Below, piece by piece: positions 49,256 to 60,955 of a stretch of 64,000 nucleotides of DNA. This DNA is from Azolla caroliniana (taxonomy: Eukaryota; Polypodiophyta), in NCBI GenBank assembly GCA_043228905.1, contig JBHGNT010000058.1, positions 98,067-162,066 on the forward strand, in the 5' to 3' direction. A program made the translations under genes and the position numbers. Within the stretch, counting starts at the first letter, position 1, and each line of letters starts with the position of its first letter. Below the pieces are notes generated by a model, which was given only the letters and a program-made list of their open reading frames with translations, had not been told where the DNA came from and made no database searches.

Positions 49256-50248
49256 CTACAAAGGGAGATCAAGGCGGAAGGAGACATCATTAATCTTACC
49301 CGTAATACGGAAGGGACCGAGTCGTCGATAATCCAACTTGTCGCATGGTCGAGTAGTCTTGATGTGATGACGTAAGAGCCATACTCGATCTCCGATGGCA
49401 AAAGAGGAGGGAATTCGATGACGATCCGCATAAGTCTTTTGTGTGTGTTGAGCATGACGAAGGTGAGTAGAGAGATCCATCTGGATCTTGGGTAGCCTCT
49501 CCAAATGATCCTCGGCACGAGGGGTGGTAGGTAGCTCCGGAGTGTCGATCACCGACCAGCGAGGATGGAAACTGGTATAAGAGAAAAATGGGGAGACCTG
49601 AGTCGAGGAGTGAATAGCATTATTATACGCAAACTCCGCAAAGTGGAGAATCTCGGCCCAATCGTCCCGTTGATAACTCAGCGTTTGGTTTGTTCGTTCC
49701 GCCTGCCCGTCGGTCTGAGGATGGTTGCCGGAGGAGAGGTTGCAGGAGACCTTGAGCATCTTGAAGAGATGCTGCCAAAATTTGGAGACGAATTGCGGGC
49801 CTCGGTCACTGATAATACTGTCTGAGAGGCCATGATGCCGAAATACCTCACGCATAACAAGAGCGGCGGTTTCCTCGCTAGTGATGGCTTTAGTACACGG
49901 CACAAAATGTGCCATCTTCGTGTATCGATCGACGACGGTTAGGATAGCATCGAACCCCTTCGAAACCGGCCGATCTGTGATAAAATCAAGACAAATAGAC
50001 TGCCACGGCCTACTTGGAATCGGTAAGGGTTCCAACAAGCCATATGGATGGTGTCGTGGCATCTTTGCTCGGCAGCAAGCATCACAGGTATGAACGTAGT
50101 CATCAACAAAACGCCGCATGTGGGGCCACCAAAAAGATCGCTGCCCTAGCTCCATCGTCTTAGTACTACCGAAATGTCCCGCGTATGGGTGTCGTGACAA
50201 TGTTGGACGATTTGAAGGCGACAGGAGCAATCGGGGACATATACGCAC
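49256..50248 (-). pseudogene. integrase of the chromovirus
   Basis: Contains, in order, a His-His-Cys-Cys zinc-binding region (RHPYAGHFG, then CDACC), the core with catalytic Asp in CLDFITD, Asp in IISDRGPQF and Glu in TDGQAERTNQ, and a C-terminal GPFRITGK region. The helix after NQTL appears shortened (NQTLSYQRDDW), a small in-frame loss. It ends at a premature TAG after LDLPL. The N-terminal side is disturbed by a frameshift near 50200 (residues before GHFG continue in another frame). Confidence 0.88.
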
Positions 50249-50519
50249 TTTTTAAAGAATAACAAACCATCATGATATTCGAATTGTCAGTAGTCAATAC
50301 CTGGTTGTTGAGACCGAGAACAGGATGCCCGAGAAGTATCAATGTGCGCCAAGATGTCTTGAGCAAAACTATCCGTCTTCAAGGTTGCACGTATGTCATC
50401 GGTAATCCGTGAATCCATCGGGGTGTGAAAAATCCGCGTCGTGTGCAATCATGTTGGTCCCAAGATTACTTGCTTTTGATTATCAAATGTTGCGTCACAA
50501 GGACGAGGTGCAAGATAGT

Positions 50520-51718
50520 GCATCTGCTTTTCCTTGATGCTTCCCCGGTCGATATGTGATTTTGAAGTCGAAACGCGTGAGGAATTGCGCCCATCGAGCT
50601 TGCCGTCGATTTAGTACGCGAGCGTTCTAAAAATAAGCAAGATTTTTATGATCGCTAAAGACAATGACCTGATGTGGAGAGCCCTCTAAGAGATGCCGCC
50701 ATTGTACAAATGAATCCACGATGGCTAATAACTCCTTGTCATGTATTTCGTAGTTGATTTCTACGACATCGAATTTGCGCGAATGGAAAGCCACCGGATG
50801 CAACTCTTCTTTATCGCCTTGTTGAGAAAGGATGCTACCGAGGGCGAAATCTGATGTGTCGGCCTCCATGATGAATGGTTTGCTTGTATCCACATGAGCT
50901 AGAATCGGTGCTGATGTAAAGGCCATATCTGCTTCTATGGACCAAAGAAATGCTTGGCCCTTCTTCGTAAGTTGTGTGAGAGGTAAAATAATCTTCGAGT
51001 AATCCTGTATAAACTTACGGTAGAAGTTAGCAAAACCTAGAAAACATTGTACATCTCGTATCGACTGTGGAATTTGCCACTCTAGTACAGTTTGGATTTT
51101 AGCTGGATCCATGGTGATGCCCTTTGAGGAGATGACGTAGCCTAGAAATTCCACTTGCTTGCAGCCAAAGCTACATTTTTCTAGCTTGGCATAAAGACCA
51201 TTCTCACGGAGTCGCTTTCGTACTAATAGTACATGAGAATCGTGCTCTTCCTGGGACTTCGAATAAATCAATAGATCATCCAGATAAATGATCAAACAGA
51301 TATCCAAGAGGTCTCTGAATATATCATTTGCCATGTGTTGGAAGACTGCGGGTGCATTGGTTAGGCCAAACGGCATAACAGTATACTCGAAATGCCCATA
51401 CCACGTGCGAAAGGCGGTCTTCCACTCATCTCCCGGTCGGATCTGCACGAGGTTATACGCTCCTCATAGGTCGATTTTAGTAAAAAACTTGGCACCATTA
51501 ACTCGCTCTAAAAGACTTGATATAAGAGGAAGTGCATACCTATTCCGGATGGTGACTTTATTCAATCCGTGGTAATCAACGACAAGACGAAGTGAGCCAT
51601 CTTTCTTCTTGACAAAGAAGATGGGTGCACCGACCGGAGATTTCGAATGGCGGATGAACCCTTTTGCCAAGTTCTCCTCTATGTAGGCTCGAAGGACTTC
51701 TAACTCGGTGGGTGACAA
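50520..51718 (-). pseudogene. reverse transcriptase and RNase H of the chromovirus
   Basis: RT begins [32 protein letters not shown], with the catalytic box IIYLDDLLIYS. RNase H follows with Asp in MEADTSDFALG, Glu in HDKELLAI and Asp in VFSDHKNLAYF. Two in-frame stops: TGA ending at 51464, where KIDL-stop-GAYN implies Arg CGA to TGA, and TAG at 50627 after LAYF. VDYHGLN has His for the usual Arg (CGC to CAC). The frame differs from the protease upstream. Confidence 0.88.
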
Positions 51719-51923
51719 GTTGTAAATTGGTCCCCATGGTGGCTCGGTTCCTGGTTGTAAATCGATGGGACAGTCATAGGGATGGTGATGAGGAAGGGTA
51801 CCGGCTTTTACCTTGTCAAATATATCGGCATAAGGATGCTATTTTGCCGGAAGTTGTACTGAGGAGTCCTTCTTGGGGTGAAATGGTCGAAACTTGGTGA
51901 GTTGATTCTTGGGGTGGTCGATA

Positions 51924-52370
51924 TCAGACTTCTCTTGTTCTCCAATCTATGGCTGGATTATGTAATTCAAACCAAGGTAATCCTAGGACAATGGGATGCT
52001 CTGGACTACTAATTATATTAAATGATATTACACACACAAAACTACCTAGGACAACCTGAATGGGTTCTGATTCTTCTACAATATTCCCGGAAGCAATGGG
52101 ATGACCATCAATGACTACTACAGATGGAGGACAAGGAAGATTTCTTAAGGATATCTGAGAAGCTTGGGCAAAATTTCGATCCATGAAAAAGGAATTAGCT
52201 CTGGAATCTAAAAGTGCTAGGACGGGTACTGGGGGAGTACTTGTAGTACTAACAATGACTTGGGCTAGGAACACATTGCTAACTTGCTTGGAAGGAATGG
52301 AACCACTAATGGGCTGTACAGATCTAGGGTTGCTGTCCAACCAAACGGCTCCTATTTTGGCTGGACTCAA
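51924..52370 (-). pseudogene. aspartic protease of the chromovirus, active site changed
   Basis: Retropepsin-like domain with ALLDSRANSFFMD at the active site, where the family has D-S/T-G; the Gly is Arg (GGA to AGA), which should abolish activity. The C-terminal PIVLGLPWFELHNPAIDW is typical of sushi/Tcn1-like elements. Its frame overlaps the end of gag and differs from RT, so at least one frameshift separates them. Confidence 0.82.
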
Positions 52371-53525
52371 TCGTTTAACTCTTCATCTAATTGACTAAGG
52401 ATTTCAAATTTATTTGAGATACTTGGGCTATTAGTACTATGAATACTATCAAACACTCTATTAGTACTATTAATACTATCAGACACTCCTGAGGGAAGAA
52501 TTGACTCAGGTTTAGTACAGGCTACAATTTGATTTACCTGTCTTCTTGGCTTATGGGGACAATTGATTGCGATATGCCCTGGTCCACCGTAATAAAGACA
52601 TAATCGATTTGCACATCGTCGTTGCTTTTCTTCTTTCGATAACGGGCCGCGTCGACGCATGGTATCGATCTCCATTGGTGTCGAAGTATTTGCTTGAGGT
52701 ATGTCTCGTGCAAACGGTCTAGCCGCGACTGCGGCATAAGTGGGCTCCAGCCTAGCGCGTGGTATCTGTAATTGACGTTCCGAACGCCGTTCGAAAAGGC
52801 GGTTGTCACATCGGACCACTCGACTGATTGCCTCCGTAATAGACTTTGGTTCTTCGGGGAAGGTTAGAAGTAGATCTTTGACATCATTTCGCAGACCATA
52901 GCGAAACTGCTCCATTAGTGCTTGATCATCCGCCGCGTAGGCGGAAAGCGAGTAGGCGGAAATCCGCCGCGTAGGCCGAGGCTGGACGATCGCCTTGACG
53001 CAATCGCCGGATCTTGTTGATCGTCGTCCTGATGTTGTCGGTGTCTCCAAAGCAGGCTTTGAACTCACTAATAAAATCTTCAAAGTTATTAAGCAAGGGC
53101 GATTGTTTTTCTAGAAGCGGAGTGAACCATGCTAAGGCTGAGCCACTAAGCAACGTGCCTATTAAGCCGACTCGGGATGCATCAGTGGGGTATCGGGAAA
53201 GATGCATTTGGAGGACTAATCGTACCTGATTAAGGAATCCCCTGAATTGCGATCGCGTTCCATCAAATTTCACAAGAACTCCAATCTTCGGCTCTTTATG
53301 AAATCCTTGGGGACTTGATCCTTGTTGTTGCAATGCCGCTTCGAGTTGTTGCACCCGTAACACTAACTCCCCATGTTGTTGCTGCGTTTGTTGCTTTTCT
53401 AGAGCGATTTGTTGCAGATCCCCTATCAGCAGTTGGTTTTCTTGTTCTAGGGCAACAAACTTTTCTTTTCGGCACTGTAACTCGGAGAAAACGGATTGAT
53501 ATTCTTGGGCGCTAACAGTAGCCAT
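52367..53525 (-). pseudogene. gag of the chromovirus, frameshifted
   Basis: Start ATG at 53525 (MATVSAQEYQSVFSEL). Residues 10-75 are a Gln/Leu-rich coiled coil, followed by the Gag core (KFDGTRSQFRGFLNQVRL, LAWFTPLLE). The frame breaks near 52930-52980, where GCGTAGGCGGAAA is partly duplicated, and resumes as DQALMEQFRYGLRNDVKDLL. The zinc knuckle reads CLYYGGPGHIAINC, with Tyr in place of the second Cys (TGC to TAC), so metal binding is probably lost. Confidence 0.85.
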
Positions 53526-53599
53526 AGTAGAGGGAAAAGGGTATGAGGATGAGGGAGAACGACAAGTAGGCTGGAGGAAAGAAAAAAATTGGTTCAAAC

Positions 53600-54023
53600 T
53601 ATCAAGAATAGTACTAAAGCAGAGATGGAATTAGTACTAAGAAGAACAGTACTATTAGTACTAAGAGGACGGGACTGCGTAAGATTCCCGAGAAAGAGGA
53701 AGTGAGAAGAGGAGAGACAGAGATAGGATGATGACATCAGCTCTTATATTATATGAAAGATAAGTACAAATCGGCTAAGAGGCTTAAGACTGGTGTTGAA
53801 CCAATTTGGTTCAAAACAATGCCTTGTGCCTCCTTTTATAGTGTTTTTAGGAATAATCTTGAAGCTTCTAGAATGTTCCAGAGAGATCTGGAATATACAT
53901 CAATTTTCTATGATAAAGAATAAATAAAAATAATACCCTACAAATTACAATTCATAGTCTAATGGTAAGAGCTCGACCCATGTAGCATAAGGTCATGGGT
54001 TCGAGTATTGCCATATCATGACA
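53600..54023 (-). repeat. 5' LTR of the chromovirus
   Basis: 424 bp. Sense strand starts TGTCATGATATGG; TATAAAAGG on the - strand is at 53832-53840. The inner end (TATCAAGAATAGTAC on +) differs from the 3' LTR terminus TGTCCGG. I see no TGG-starting primer binding site just inside it. Confidence 0.88.
53950..54023 (+). other. tRNA-like sequence in antisense at the LTR start
   Basis: On the + strand the outer end of the LTR contains TAGTCTAATGGTA, an A-box fit, and 33 bp later GGTTCGAGTAT, a near B box, with CGACCCATG and CATGGGTTCG able to pair. It resembles a degraded tRNA gene of uncertain identity. The 3' LTR copy lost 15 bp from the middle. It may be chance or a captured tRNA fragment. 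Confidence 0.4.
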
Positions 54024-54601
54024 CTAGTTGGTTCAGATACTTGTTTTTTACACGAGACTCCCGGGTACAACAATTGGCATGGGAAAAACTAAATACATCA
54101 TAGATCATGAGTTAATATCTCATCGATAAAAACCCTTGAAATTATTAAATCTTAAAAACGAGAGTGTGTTGGAATAATCCTCAGTTTCTTGTTAATACTT
54201 GCACAATCTATAAATATTATTTATTACTAATCAATGATTGCAATATTAAAAAGTACACTACATATGATCCATTGTAGTCTAGTTGGTTAGGATACTTGGC
54301 TTTCACCCGAGAGACTCGGGTTTAACTCCCGGCAATGGAAACGACAATATCATATATAAAATTTCCGACGTATATCATGTGTTAATTGTTTGATAACTTC
54401 CGGGTACAACAATAGGCATTGGAAAAACTAGAGACATCATAGATCATGAGGTAATGTCGCATCGATAAAAACTTTTCAAATTATTAAATCTTAAAAATGA
54501 TAGTGTGTTAGAATAATCCTCAGTTTCTCGTTGATGCTTGCCTAATATATCAATATCACTTATTAATCTATGATTGCAATATATCTATACATAAGATAGG
54601 A

Positions 54602-54673
54602 TCCATTGTAGTCTAGTTGGTTAAGATACTCGGCTTTCACCAGAGAGACCCGTGTTCAACTCCCGGCAACGGA
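54602..54673 (+). pseudogene. tRNA-Glu(TTC)-like module A with CAACGGA end
   Basis: Anticodon TTC. The 3' acceptor keeps the CpG form CAACGGA against TCCATTG. D loop has TTAAG for TTAGG and the T stem CCGTG is mismatched. The partner at 6550 has CAATGGA, so this site differs between duplicates. Confidence 0.65.
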
Positions 54674-56971
54674 AACGACAATATCATATTATAAATTTCC
54701 AACGCATATCATGTGTTAACTGTTTGATAACTCAAAAACTCAAGACCTAAAATGTAAAATTAACAAAATAATCAATATTATGTTTGAAGGATTGATGACA
54801 AATTTAGTTTGGTTTTTATACATTTCGATAACTTGATAGAATTTCCAAACATACGCATAGATTGTAGAATAATGCTGAACTCTCGATCAACATTGCACCA
54901 TAGTTCTTTATTTGAAGAAAAGGACTAGAATATTACATTAACTAATTCATTTACTAAATTAATTCTATTGTAGTCTAGTTGGTTATCCTTGTTTTTTACA
55001 CGAGATTGCCGGGTACAACATTATGTTGTTCAGGAAAACAAGAAGCGGTAGATTTGGTTGTGGTTATTCTTGAACATCGATAGTTTCGATCACTTGATAC
55101 AATTTCAAACAATACGCATACATTGGAGAATAATGGTTAATTGTCGATGACTATTGCACTATGTTTCTTTATTTGTAAGAAAGGACTAGAATGGTACATT
55201 AACTAATTCATTAACAAAGGACTAGAATGGTACATTGTAATCAAGTTGCCTCGGATGCTTACTTTTTACCTGGGACGCCCGACTACAAGTAGATATATCA
55301 TATATCATGAGTTAATGTGGCATCGATAAAAATCCTTGAAATTATTAAATCCTAAAAACAATAGTGTGTTAGAATAATCCTCAGTTTTTCATTGATGCTT
55401 GCGCAATATATAAATATTATTTATTTCTAATCTATTATAGCAATATTGAAAAGCATAGAAGATGTGATCCATTGTAGTCTAGTTGGTTAGGATGATCGCA
55501 TCTCACCCGAGAGACCCGTGTTCAACTCCCGGTAATGGAAAAGACAATACCATATATCAAATTTTGCGACGCATGTCATGTGTGTACATGTCAAAAACTC
55601 AAGCCCTAAAGTAGTTCATACAATAATGTACAATTAACAAAATAATTAATATTATGTTTGAAGGATTGACAAAGAACTTTACTTTAATTTCTAAACTTAA
55701 TCCCATTATTCGATTAATGGTAGAGGTTTCGAATGAAATTGGACCAAACATTATGTTGTTCGGGAGAACAAGAAACAGTATATCTAGTTGTGGTTATTCA
55801 TGAACATTGTTACGATAAATTAGTACACCAACAATTATAGTTTGTATAACTTGATACAATTTTAAGCAATACGCATAGATTGCAAAATAATGGTCAACTG
55901 TCGACAAGCATTGCAGCATGTTTCTTTTTTTGTAGCAAAGCACTAGAATAGTACATTAACTAATTAATTTACTAAATTAATTCCATTGTAGTCTAGTTGG
56001 TTCGGATCCTTGTTTTTTACACGAGACTCCCGGGTACAACAATAGGCATTGGGAAAACTAGATACATCATAGATCATGAGGTAATGTGATATCGACAAAA
56101 ACCCTTGAAATTATTAAATCTTAAAAACGAGAGTGGGTTATAATAATCATCGGTTTCTCGTTGATGGTTGTGCAATAAATAAATATTATTTATTACCAAT
56201 CAATGATTTATCACTAATCAATAATTGCAATATTAAAAAGTGTACCAGATGTTATCCATGGAAGTCTAGTTGGTTAGAATACTCGGCTCTCACACGAGAG
56301 ACACGGGTTTAACTACCGGCAATGAAAACGACAATATCATATATTAAATTTCCGAGGCATATATTGTGTTAACTGTTTGATAACTCAAATAATCAAGACC
56401 TCAAGTAGATGTTACAATAATGTACAATTAACTAAATAATCAATATTATGTTTGAAGGATTGATGACGAACATTGCTTTCCTTTTTTTCTCCTAACATCA
56501 ATTTCTAAACTTAATCCCATTATTCAATCTAATAGTAGAGGTTTCAAATGAAATTTGACAAAATATTATTATGTTCGGGATAAGAAGAACCAATATATTT
56601 AGTCGTGGTTATTTCTCAACATTATTACGACAAACTAGTACACCAAGAATTATAATTTGGATAACTTGATAGAATTTCTTAAAATATGCATAGATTGTCG
56701 AATAATGGTGAATTCTCGCTGACATGGCACCATGTTTCTTTATTTGAAGTAAAGCACTAGAATATTACATTAACTAATGTATTTACTAAATGAATTCCAT
56801 TGTAGTCTAGTTGGTTTAGATCATTGTGTTTTACACAAGACTCCCAAGTACAGCAATTGGCATGAGAAAAACTAGATACATCATAGATCATGAGTTAATA
56901 TCGCATCGATTAAAACCCTTGGAATTATTAAATCTTAAAAAAAGAGTGTGTTCGAATAATCCTCAGTTTCT

Positions 56972-59900
56972 CGTTGATGCTTGCGCAATATATAAATTAT
57001 ATTTATTACTAATCAATGATTGGAATATTAAAAAGTACAGAAGATATGATCCATTGTAGTCTAGTTGGTTAGGATACTCGGATTTCACCTGAGAGACCTG
57101 TGTTCAAGTCCCGGCAATGGAAACGACAATATCATATATTAAATTTCTGACGCATATGATGTTTTAATTGTTTGATAACTCAAAAACTCAAGATTATGTT
57201 TGAAGGATTGATGATAAACTTTCCTCGATCAAGATTCCAAAAATACGCATTGATTGTCAAATAATGGTGAATTCTCGATTATCATTGCACCATGTTTGTT
57301 TATTTGAAAGAAAGCACTTGAATATTACATTAACCAATTCATTTACTAAATGAATTCCATTGTAGTCTAGTTCGTTCAGATCCTTGTTTTTTACACAAGA
57401 CTCCCGGGTACAACAATAGGCATTGGAAAAACTAGATACATTATAGATGATGAGGTAATGTCGCATCGATAAAAACCATTGAAATTATTAAATATTAAAA
57501 ACGAGAATGTGGTTACGACAAATTAGTACACTGACAATTATAGTTTGGATAACTTGATAGAATTGCCAAAAATATGCATAGATTGTAGAATAATGGTGAA
57601 CTCTCGATCCACATTGCACCATATTTCTTTATTTGAAGCAAAGCACTAGAATATTACATTAACTAATTCATTTACTAAATAAATTCCATTGTTGCCTAGT
57701 TGGTTCGGATCCTCATTTTTTTACGCATAGATTGCAGAATTATGGTCAACTATCGAGAGACCCAGGTTCAACTCCCACCAATAGAAAAGACAATATCATA
57801 TATCATATTTTGTGACGCATGTCGTGTGTTAAGTGTTCGATAACTGAAAAATTGAAGACATAAAGTAGTTGTTACAATAATGTACAATTAACAAAATAAT
57901 CAATATTATGTTTGAAGGATTGATAAAGAACTATAGTTTGATTTTTTTCTCCTAACATTAATTTCTAAACTTAATCCCATTATTCAATTAAAAGGAGAGG
58001 TGTCAAATGAAATTTGACATAACATTATGTATTTCGGGACAAGAAAAAGCAATATATTTAGGCGTGGTTATTCCTCAACATCGTTACGACAATTATAGTT
58101 TGGGTAGCTTGATACAATTTCCAAAAATACGCATAGATTGTAGATTTATAGTGAACTCTCAATGATCATTGCACCATGTTTCTTTATTTGAAGCAAGGCA
58201 CTAGAATATTACATTAACTAATTCATTTACTCAATGAATTCCATTGTAGTCTAGTTGGATCAGATCCTTGTATTTTACACGAGACTCCCGGGTACATCAA
58301 TAGGCATTGGGAAAACTATATACATCATAGATCATGATATATTGTGGCATTGATAAAAACCCTTAAAATTATTAAAGCTTAACAACGAGAGTGTGTTAGA
58401 ATAATCCTTTGTTTCTCATTGATGCTTGTGAAATATATAAATATTATCTATTATTACTCAATGACTGCAATATTAAAAAGTGCAAAAGATGTGATCCATC
58501 ATAGTCTAGTTGTTTAGGATACTCGGCTCTCACCCGAGAGACCTGGGTTCAACTTCCGGCAATGGAAACGACAATATCATATATTAAATTTCCCACGCAT
58601 ATCATGTGCTAACTATTGGATAATTTAGAAACTCAAGATCAAGATCTAAAGTAGTTGTGACAATAATGTACAATTAACAAAATAAACAATATTATGTCTG
58701 AAGGATTGATGAGTAACTTTACCTTGATTTTTTTCTCGTAACATCAATTTCTAAAGTTAATCCAATTATTCAATTAATGGTAGAGGTTTCAAATGAAATT
58801 GGACAAAACATTATGTTTTTGAGGATAACAAGAAGCAGTAGATTTAGGTGGGGTTACTACACCAACAATTATAGCTTGGATAACTCGATACAATATAAAA
58901 CAATACGCAGAATAATGGTCAACTGTCGACAAGCATTCCACATGTTTCTTTATTTGTAGCAAAGCACTAGAATAGTACATTAACTAATTCATTTGATAAA
59001 TGAATTCCATTGTAATCAAGTTGCCTCGGATGCTTGCTTTTTACCCGAGACGCACGACTATAAGTAGATATATCATATATTATGAGTTAATGTGGCATCG
59101 ATAAAAACCCTTGAAATTATTAAATCTTAAAACCGAGAGTGTGTTAGAATAATCCTCAGTTTTTCGTTGATGGTTGCGAAAAATATTTATATTATTTTTT
59201 TCTAATCAATGATTGCAATAATAGAAAGCAGAGAAGATGTAATCCATTGTAGTCTAGTTGGTTAGAATACTCCGCTCCTACCCAAGAGAACCGGGTTAAA
59301 CTCCCATCAATGGATACATCATAGCTCATGAGTTAATTTGGCATCGATAGAAATCCGTGAAATTATTAAATCTTAAAAACGAGACTGTGTTAGAATAATC
59401 CTGTGTTTCTCGTAGATGCTTGCACAATATATAAATATTATTTATTTTTTTCTTCTAACATGAATTTCTAAACTTAGTCCCATTATTCAATTAATGGTAC
59501 ACCTTTCAAATGAAATTTGAGAAAACATTATGTTGTTCGATATAACAAGAAGAAGTATATTTAGTTCTGGTTATTCCACAACTTTTTTACAACAAATTAT
59601 TTCTTTATTTCTAACAAAGGACTAAAAGTAAATATATCCTATATCATGAGTTAATATGGCATCGATAAAAACCCTTGAAATTATTAAATCTTAAAAACGA
59701 CAGTGTGTTAGAATAATCATTATTTTTTCGTTGATACCTGCGAAATATATAAATATTATTAATTTCTAATCAATGATAAAAAGATTAAAAAGCACACAAG
59801 ATCTGATCTACGATAGTCTAGTTGGTTAGGATACTCGGCCCTCACCTGAGAGACCCAGGTTCAACTCCCGGCAATGGAAACGATAATATCATATATTAAA

Positions 59901-60396
59901 TTTCTGATGCATATCAGGTGTTAACTCTTTGATAACTCAAAAACTGAAGTCCTAAAGTAGGTGTTACAATAATGTACAATTAACAAAATAATCAATTTTA
60001 TGTTTCAACGATTGATGACGAACTTTACTTTGATTTTCTTCTCCTAACATCAATTTCTAAACTTCATTCCATTATTCGATTAATGGTAGAGGTTTCAAAA
60101 GAAATTGGACAAAATATTATGTTGTTCGGGACAACAAGAAGAAGAAAATATTATGTGGTTACTCCTCAACATTATTACGATAAATTAGTACACCAACAAT
60201 TATAGTTTAGATAACTTGATTCAATTTCAAACAATATGCATAGATTGCAGAATAATTTTCAACTGTCGACAAGCATGATACCATTTTTCTTTATTTGTAG
60301 CATAGCACTAGAATAGTACATTCACTAACTCATTTACTAAATGAATTCCACTGTAATCAAGTTGCCTCGAATCGTTGATTTTTACCCGAGACGCGT
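56972..60396 (+). repeat. 3.4-kb segmental duplication (partner 1-3406)
   Basis: Same order of modules and variants as the start of the window. Offset is 56,971 at modules 79/57050 and 1524/58495, and 56,990 by 2817/59807, with only small indels and scattered substitutions. The partner's right boundary carries the uninterrupted module B (GAGACGCGTGGGTAC at 3398-3412). Confidence 0.85.
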
Positions 60397-60469
60397 TGTC
60401 GTAGTGTAGGTTGCACACTATGTGGAAATTATATTTTTGTCCCTCCGGATAGAGAATGGAGTGCTCGGT

Positions 60470-60580
60470 GAGAACCGGAAGAAAACGGCATACCGGCAAG
60501 GAGGAAAACGGCATACCGGCAAGGAGGAAAAACGGCATACCGGCAAGGAAGAAAACGGCATACCGGCAAGGAAGAGCCGG
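60470..60580. repeat. CCGGCAAGG minisatellite in the LTR
   Basis: Four tandem units of 23-24 bp, each AACGGCATACCGGCAAGGA plus a few purines. The CCGGCAAG core also occurs in the solo LTR's longer minisatellite. Confidence 0.85.
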
Positions 60581-60955
60581 ATAAAGAGACATAAATGTAA
60601 AAAAAAAGGAAATACTCACTACTGCGCAGGGCGTGAGTCGAACTCTGCACCTCCACGTTGACAAACCCCAACCTTACCATTACATTAAATTATCTTAAGT
60701 GTTTTAAATATAGATTTAATATGTATAAGACCTTTATTTATGCATACCTTTATTAAAAGGTAAATCGTGTATTTCTTTAATATATGAAAAAGAAAAAACA
60801 CGAGACACTAAAAATAACTCATGCACATCTAGCGTGCATGAGCCCTATACTTAGGAAATAAAAAAAAAGCATCACATGCACATTTAGTGGACATGAACAC
60901 TTTTTGTAAAAAAAAAAAAAAAAAAGCATGAAGCCATGCTTAGCTCTTCTTTCCT

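Larger units (their letters stand above)
46935..54023 (-). mobile_element. decayed Ty3/Gypsy chromovirus (sushi/Tcn1-like)
   Basis: Complete LTR retrotransposon in minus orientation: 5' LTR 53600-54023, gag, protease, RT, RNase H, integrase, chromodomain, polypurine tract, 3' LTR 46935-47342, with CTAGT on both sides. Gene order and chromodomain place it in the chromovirus branch of Ty3/Gypsy. A Gag with an N-terminal coiled coil and a protease with VLGLPWFELHNPAIDW resemble sushi/Tcn1-type elements of fungi, vertebrates and some non-flowering plants; that assignment is by eye. LTRs differ at roughly 4 percent of sites plus a 15-bp deletion. All coding regions carry stops or frameshifts, and a 1,578-bp tandem insertion of satellite plus duplicated pol lies at 47353-48930. 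Confidence 0.9.
54024..60396 (+). repeat. tRNA-Glu-derived dimeric satellite, block 5
   Basis: Resumes the module B cut by the chromovirus (CTAGTTGGTTCAG). A modules start at 54268 (TTC), 54602 (TTC), 55468, 56254, 57050 (TTC), 58495, 59243 and 59807. The part to about 56190 matches 5974-8100, and 56972-60396 matches the first 3.4 kb of the window. It ends inside a module B where the + strand Gypsy element inserted. No coding gene. Confidence 0.88.

Noticed and set aside
53560-53600. Primer binding site just inside the chromovirus 5' LTR
   Set aside because: No TGG-starting match to a tRNA 3' end is visible on the sense strand after the LTR; it has decayed or the element used another priming mode.
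79-59878. Module A copies as a cluster of functional tRNA-Glu genes
   Set aside because: Every copy I examined base by base has at least one broken stem pair, a changed invariant base (U33, C56, purine 57) or a damaged acceptor end, and none has a T4 stop within about 25 nt. A few near-intact copies could still be expressed, which a tRNA scan would settle.
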